Shown piece by piece: positions 5,000 to 7,934 of a stretch of 7,934 bases of DNA. The stretch lies in assembly GCA_024403585.1 (NCBI GenBank), contig JAKSRN010000083.1, positions 1 to 7,934 of the forward strand, read 5' to 3'. This DNA comes from Lachnospiraceae bacterium (GTDB lineage Bacteria; Bacillota; Clostridia; Lachnospirales; Lachnospiraceae). Made by a program: the position numbers and the translations under genes. A model generated the notes under the pieces. That model saw nothing but the letters and a program-made list of their open reading frames with translations, searched no databases and was not told the origin of the DNA. Each line of letters opens with the position of its first letter. The first letter of the stretch is position 1.

Positions 5000-5518
5000 A
5001 TGAACGATACATTAAAAGTATTAGAGAACAGAAGAAGCTGCAGAGCATTTAAACCGGACATGATCAAAAAAGAAGAACTGGATGCCATCCTTCGTGCAGG
5101 AACATATGCTCCGACAGGTATGGGAAAACAGGCACCGATCATCATTGCTGTAACTGATAAAGAGATGCGTGATAAGATCTCTGCAGAAAATGCAAAGATT
5201 ATGGGCGTGAATATCGATCCTTTTTATGGAGCACCGGTTATTCTGATCGTCCTGGCCAATAAAGCAGTTCCAACTTACCTGTATGACGGAAGCCTTGTTA
5301 TGGGTAATCTGATGAATGCAGCTGAGAGTCTTGGCGTTGCCAATATCTGGATCCACAGAGCAAAAGAAGAGTTCTCTTCTGATTTTGGAAAACAGATTCT
5401 GGCAGATCTGGGAATTGAAGGAGAGTATGAGGGTATCGGCCATTGTGCTCTGGGTTATGCAGTAGCACCTGCAAAGGAGCCTGTAGCAAGAAAAGAGAAT
5501 TATATCTATTATATCTAA
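5000..5518 (+). CDS. FMN-dependent nitroreductase-family oxidoreductase
   Basis: Encodes 172 residues, the short form of the nitroreductase fold. Seen: the phosphate-binding N-terminal ENRRSCRAFKPD (9-20), the APTGMGKQ turn (37-44) that contacts FMN, a central strand APVILIVLANK (78-88), the dimer/flavin helix DGSLVMGNLMNAAESLGVA (96-114), and the C-terminal GHCALGYA (147-154), which fits the family G-Y/LG motif. The family uses FMN and NAD(P)H to reduce nitro groups, quinones or enones; the true substrate is unknown. Ribosome site AGGA (4988-4991) lies 8 nt before the ATG. The gene is probably co-transcribed with mtnN, which follows after 26 nt with no terminator. Confidence 0.92.
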   Translation: MNDTLKVLENRRSCRAFKPDMIKKEELDAILRAGTYAPTGMGKQAPIIIAVTDKEMRDKISAENAKIMGVNIDPFYGAPVILIVLANKAVPTYLYDGSLVMGNLMNAAESLGVANIWIHRAKEEFSSDFGKQILADLGIEGEYEGIGHCALGYAVAPAKEPVARKENYIYYI

Positions 5519-5544
5519 ATACTTGACGGGTGAGGTTAGTACAG

Positions 5545-6270
5545 ATGCCAAAAACAACTGAAGGAAAAGACATTAAAAGAATCGGTATCATTGCTGCCAT
5601 GGAAGAGGAGATCCGGATTCTGAAGATGCATATGGCAGATTCGCAGATCCGGTCAATTGCGGGAACGGAATATTGTTTCGGAAAAATCGGAGATTATGAA
5701 GTTGTTCTCATGCAGTGTGGGATTGGCAAGGTCAGTGCAGCACTTGGAACCCAGGCTATGATCCTGGAATATCAGCCGGATTGCATCATTAATACAGGAT
5801 GTGCTGGTGCACTGGCGGCAGGATTGAAAATCGGCGGGATGGTTGTAGCAACGCAAACCGTTGAGTGGGACATTGATATGCTGGCAATCGGATTTCCGAG
5901 AGGATTTGTTACTACAATGAACGGAGTCCTGATGCAGGCAGATCCTGCTGTTTCAGAATGGATCGCAGCAGCGATTCCTTTCGATGTACAGGTGTCCAGA
6001 GGGTTAGTAGTATCAGGTGATCAGTTTGTTTCTACACCGGAGCAGAGGGAGATCATTCTTGGAAGTTTCCCGGATGCCCGTTGTGCTGAGATGGAAGGCG
6101 GTGCCATTGGACATGTCTGTGCACAGAATGCGATTCCATTCGCGGTTGTTCGTTGTATGTCTGATACGGCAGACGGAGACAGTGATGTGAATTTCGCTCT
6201 GTTTGTGAAAGAAGCTGGCGAAAAATCAGCGGAGATTCTTTTATCTCTGTTGAGCAGAGAAACTGCGTGA
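5545..6270 (+). CDS. mtnN: 5'-methylthioadenosine/S-adenosylhomocysteine nucleosidase
   Basis: Encodes 241 residues, close to the roughly 230 of E. coli MTAN. It cleaves the N-glycosidic bond of MTA, SAH and 5'-deoxyadenosine in the cytoplasm, releasing adenine and feeding methionine salvage and S-ribosylhomocysteine (AI-2 precursor). Seen: IGIIAAMEEE (13-22; E22 matches the catalytic Glu12 of E. coli), GIGKVSAALG (59-68), NTGCAGAL (83-90), VSGDQF (156-161), the purine/ribose-binding EMEG (182-185; E184 matches Glu174), and the catalytic Asp207 in MSDTAD. The ATG at 5545 is preferred over a GTG at 5530, because GAGGT (5532-5536) lies 8 nt before the ATG and would otherwise be coding. In this anaerobe context it may mainly clear 5'-deoxyadenosine from radical-SAM enzymes (inference). 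Confidence 0.95.
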   Translation: MPKTTEGKDIKRIGIIAAMEEEIRILKMHMADSQIRSIAGTEYCFGKIGDYEVVLMQCGIGKVSAALGTQAMILEYQPDCIINTGCAGALAAGLKIGGMVVATQTVEWDIDMLAIGFPRGFVTTMNGVLMQADPAVSEWIAAAIPFDVQVSRGLVVSGDQFVSTPEQREIILGSFPDARCAEMEGGAIGHVCAQNAIPFAVVRCMSDTADGDSDVNFALFVKEAGEKSAEILLSLLSRETA

Positions 6271-6330
6271 TCATGAGCATGAAGCGGAGCGGAATGCGAA
6301 TGTCCGCTTTGCTGTCTGCTTTTCCATGAT
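6270..6330 (+). promoter_or_regulatory. Structured RNA leader between mtnN and the aldo/keto reductase
   Basis: AGCA-(TG)-AAGCGGA (6276-6288) pairs with TCCGCTTTGCT (6303-6313), an 11-bp stem with a 2-nt bulge. An outer ATCATG/CATGAT helix (6270-6275 with 6325-6330) could close it. The stem is followed by only a weak T-run, so it might be a leaky terminator or a processing/stability element rather than a full stop. The reductase ribosome site comes just after it. Confidence 0.4.
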
Positions 6331-6351
6331 TTAGAAAGAAGGTTTTAGGAT

Positions 6352-7395
6352 ATGAAACAGATTGTATTGGGAACAACCGGTATTACAGTTCCACAGAATG
6401 GATTCGGTGCACTTCCGATCCAGCGAATCTCTGAAGAGGCAGCAGTTGCGATCCTGAGAAGAGCCTATGCTGGCGGAATCCGTTTTTTTGATACTGCAAG
6501 AGCGTATACAGACAGTGAGAGAAAGCTGGGACTTGCATTTGGAGATGGTTTTGTTCCAAGAGAAGAGCTTTATATTGCTTCTAAAACAATGGCAAAAACT
6601 CTGGAAGAGTTCCGCAAAGATCTGGAGACCAGTCTGGAACTGCTGAAAACAGACTATATCGATATCTTTCAGTTTCATTGCGCAGGACAGGTATACTCAC
6701 CGGGAGACGGCTCAGGTATGTATGAGTGTATGCTGGAAGCGAAAGAACAGGGAAAGATCCGCCATATCGGCATGAGTGCACATAAGATCCAGGTTGCCAT
6801 TGATGGTGCAAAGAGCGGTCTTTTTGAGACAATCCAGTTTCCGTTCAGCTATATTGCAACAGAAAAAGAACTGGAACTGGTACAGATCTGTAAAGAGAAT
6901 CAGATTGGCTTCATTGCTATGAAAGGTCTGGCTGGCGGTCTGATCAATAACTCCAAAGCAGCCATGGCTTTCATGACTCAGTTTGATCATGTGATTCCAA
7001 TCTGGGGAATTCAGAAAGAATCAGAGCTGGATGAGTGGCTCTCCTATATGCAGGACACTCCTGTGCTCACTGAGGAACTGAAGGCATTTATGGAGAAGGA
7101 AAGAGGTGAGCTGAACGGAAACTTCTGTCGTGGCTGTGGTTATTGTATGCCATGTCCGCAGGGGATTGAGATCAATACCTGTGCCAGAATGTATCTGATG
7201 CTTCGTCGTGCTCCATCCGATATGTGGCTGACAGAGGCTATGCAGGAGAAGATGAAGAAAGTCGAGACCTGTATTGGCTGTGGAAAATGTGCGAAGAAAT
7301 GTCCGTACGGACTGAATACTCCGGAAGTCCTGAAGTGGAACCTGGAGGATTACAAGAAAGTACTGAAAGGTGAAGTGAAAGTTACTGCAGAGTAA
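6352..7395 (+). CDS. Aldo/keto reductase with C-terminal 2x[4Fe-4S] ferredoxin domain
   Basis: Encodes 347 residues in two domains. The N-terminal barrel (about 1-245) has the full AKR tetrad: D47 and Y52 in FFDTARAYTDSE, K78 in IASKT, and H109 in FQFHC. The C-terminal part (about 255-320) has two four-cysteine sets: C259, C262, C265 and C268 (CRGCGYCMPCPQGI), and C307, C310, C313 and C317 (CIGCGKCAKKCPYG), each able to hold one [4Fe-4S]. This architecture is common in anaerobic clostridia and archaea, where NAD(P)H or ferredoxin electrons may be linked to carbonyl reduction; the substrate is unknown. Ribosome site AGAAGG (6337-6342) lies 9 nt before the ATG. No signal peptide is seen, so it is cytoplasmic. 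It follows mtnN after an 81-nt structured gap and ends before a strong terminator. Confidence 0.95.
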   Translation: MKQIVLGTTGITVPQNGFGALPIQRISEEAAVAILRRAYAGGIRFFDTARAYTDSERKLGLAFGDGFVPREELYIASKTMAKTLEEFRKDLETSLELLKTDYIDIFQFHCAGQVYSPGDGSGMYECMLEAKEQGKIRHIGMSAHKIQVAIDGAKSGLFETIQFPFSYIATEKELELVQICKENQIGFIAMKGLAGGLINNSKAAMAFMTQFDHVIPIWGIQKESELDEWLSYMQDTPVLTEELKAFMEKERGELNGNFCRGCGYCMPCPQGIEINTCARMYLMLRRAPSDMWLTEAMQEKMKKVETCIGCGKCAKKCPYGLNTPEVLKWNLEDYKKVLKGEVKVTAE

Positions 7396-7425
7396 AAAGG
7401 CAAAAGCTTTCAGAACAATAAAAAG

Positions 7426-7468
7426 AAAAAGGCGATATCAGTTTTGTTTGAGCTGGTATCGCTTTTTT
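7426..7468. terminator. Intrinsic terminator after the aldo/keto reductase gene
   Basis: GCGATATCAG (7432-7441) pairs with CTGGTATCGC (7453-7462) with one T-G wobble, followed by six Ts (7463-7468) and preceded by a matching A-run (7426-7430) that can extend the stem. The loop is 11 nt. It is near symmetric and could work both ways. Confidence 0.9.
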
Positions 7469-7480
7469 ATTGTATCTGAC

Positions 7481-7934
7481 GTAATAGTCTTATTTTGTAG
7501 CGCTTTTGGTCGTACAATACTGCTTTCTGTAATCGGTATTCTGGGATGGAGAAGTGTATCTGTCAAACATATGGCTGATGAGGCTCTCACATCTCCTGCT
7601 GAGTACAGTAAACATTACGCGTTGATCACAGGTGACAGCAACGAACAGTTCTGGAGTCAGGTGTATGAAAGTGCTAAAGAGAGGGCTGCTGAAGAAGGGG
7701 CTTATGTAGAGTGGTTTGGTAAAAACCTGGCGGTCAGTTATTCAGTTACGGATCTGACAAGAATGGCTGTTAATGCTAGTGTGGATGGGATCATCCTTCA
7801 GGCTACAGATAATGAGGAAACAAAGGAGCTCATTGATAGGGCTGTAGAACTGGGAATTTCGGTGGTCACTGTTTTGTCTGATTGTCAGATCAGCAACCGA
7901 CAGGCCTATGTTGGCGTGAATAATTATGATGTGG
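7481..7934 (+). CDS. Sugar-binding (periplasmic-binding-protein-like) gene, partial, 5' end unclear
   Basis: The frame is open to the right edge. From about 7616 it reads as a type-1 periplasmic-binding fold: ALITGDSNEQFWSQVYESAK, then a GAYVEWFG strand, VDGIILQATDN (the conserved D-G-I-I-x-x-P/A-x-D loop of ribose-binding proteins), an ELGISVVTVLSD strand and VGVNNYD. This fits solute-binding proteins of sugar ABC systems or membrane-anchored sensor partners. A short hydrophobic stretch, RTILLSVIGILGW (7511-7549), could be part of a signal or anchor. There is no in-frame ATG, GTG or TTG between the terminator and the ATG at 7571, and no ribosome site or promoter. Starting at 7571 would drop the hydrophobic part. 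So the 5' end looks deleted or frameshifted; the left boundary given is only where the frame leaves the terminator. Confidence 0.6.

Noticed and set aside
4791..5003. Small gene in the open plus-strand frame before the nitroreductase
   Set aside because: No ATG; the possible TTG 4860 and GTG 4887 starts lack ribosome sites, and the sequence matches no family I know. Kept only as an observation.
5530..5545. GTG start at 5530 for mtnN
   Set aside because: The GTGAGGT there is itself the ribosome site for the ATG at 5545, at 8-nt spacing.

Overview
The window looks like an ordinary chromosomal stretch of a low-to-moderate-GC Firmicute, most likely a gut Lachnospiraceae (Blautia/Dorea/Ruminococcus-like). 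This is inferred from AGGAGG-type ribosome sites, codon and protein style, and the mix of anaerobe-type genes (Fe-S aldo/keto reductase, FMN nitroreductase, PspC). There is no rRNA or tRNA, and no phage or transposase gene.

Layout. 1-87: the last 28 codons of an upstream gene that resemble a glycerol kinase C-terminus. 90-554: PaaI-type hotdog thioesterase. 668-1225: XRE-family DNA-binding protein with a histone-like AKKPA linker. 1363-2877: malQ, 4-alpha-glucanotransferase. These all run rightward and end at a strong bidirectional terminator (2902-2938). The gaps before the XRE gene and before malQ share a similar leader motif: a C-rich/G-rich hairpin followed by GACTTGAAT. A tiny PspC protein (3013-3213) runs leftward. 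Divergent from it is an alpha/beta-hydrolase of the monoacylglycerol-lipase type (3418-4317), whose -10 box lies inside a perfect 19-bp palindrome.

4318-4999 holds no convincing protein gene of normal size, but it is the most interesting part. On the minus strand a near-consensus promoter (TTGACA, 17 bp, TAATAT) at 4738-4710 points at a strong hairpin/T6 terminator at 4369-4326. This predicts an RNA of about 375 nt. The RNA contains three near-identical repeats, each with a Shine-Dalgarno core (AGGGAGGT or AAGGAGGT) but no usual start codon. These are flanked by two further Shine-Dalgarno sites that do have ATGs, opening minimal ORFs of 2 and 7 codons. I do not recognise this RNA. It is the best candidate for something undescribed.

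5000-7395 is a rightward group: an FMN nitroreductase, mtnN (MTA/SAH nucleosidase, 26 nt downstream) and, after a structured 81-nt gap, an aldo/keto reductase with a C-terminal two-cluster ferredoxin domain. It ends at a strong hairpin terminator (7426-7468). From about 7481 to the window edge an open frame encodes a sugar-binding-type periplasmic domain, but with no usable start codon or ribosome site, so it is either 5'-truncated or frameshifted.

Functionally the window mixes carbon metabolism (glucan disproportionation, possible glycerol use), methyl-cycle salvage, flavin/Fe-S redox enzymes and lipid-ester hydrolysis. Apart from the nitroreductase-mtnN pair, the neighbours do not make up one pathway.
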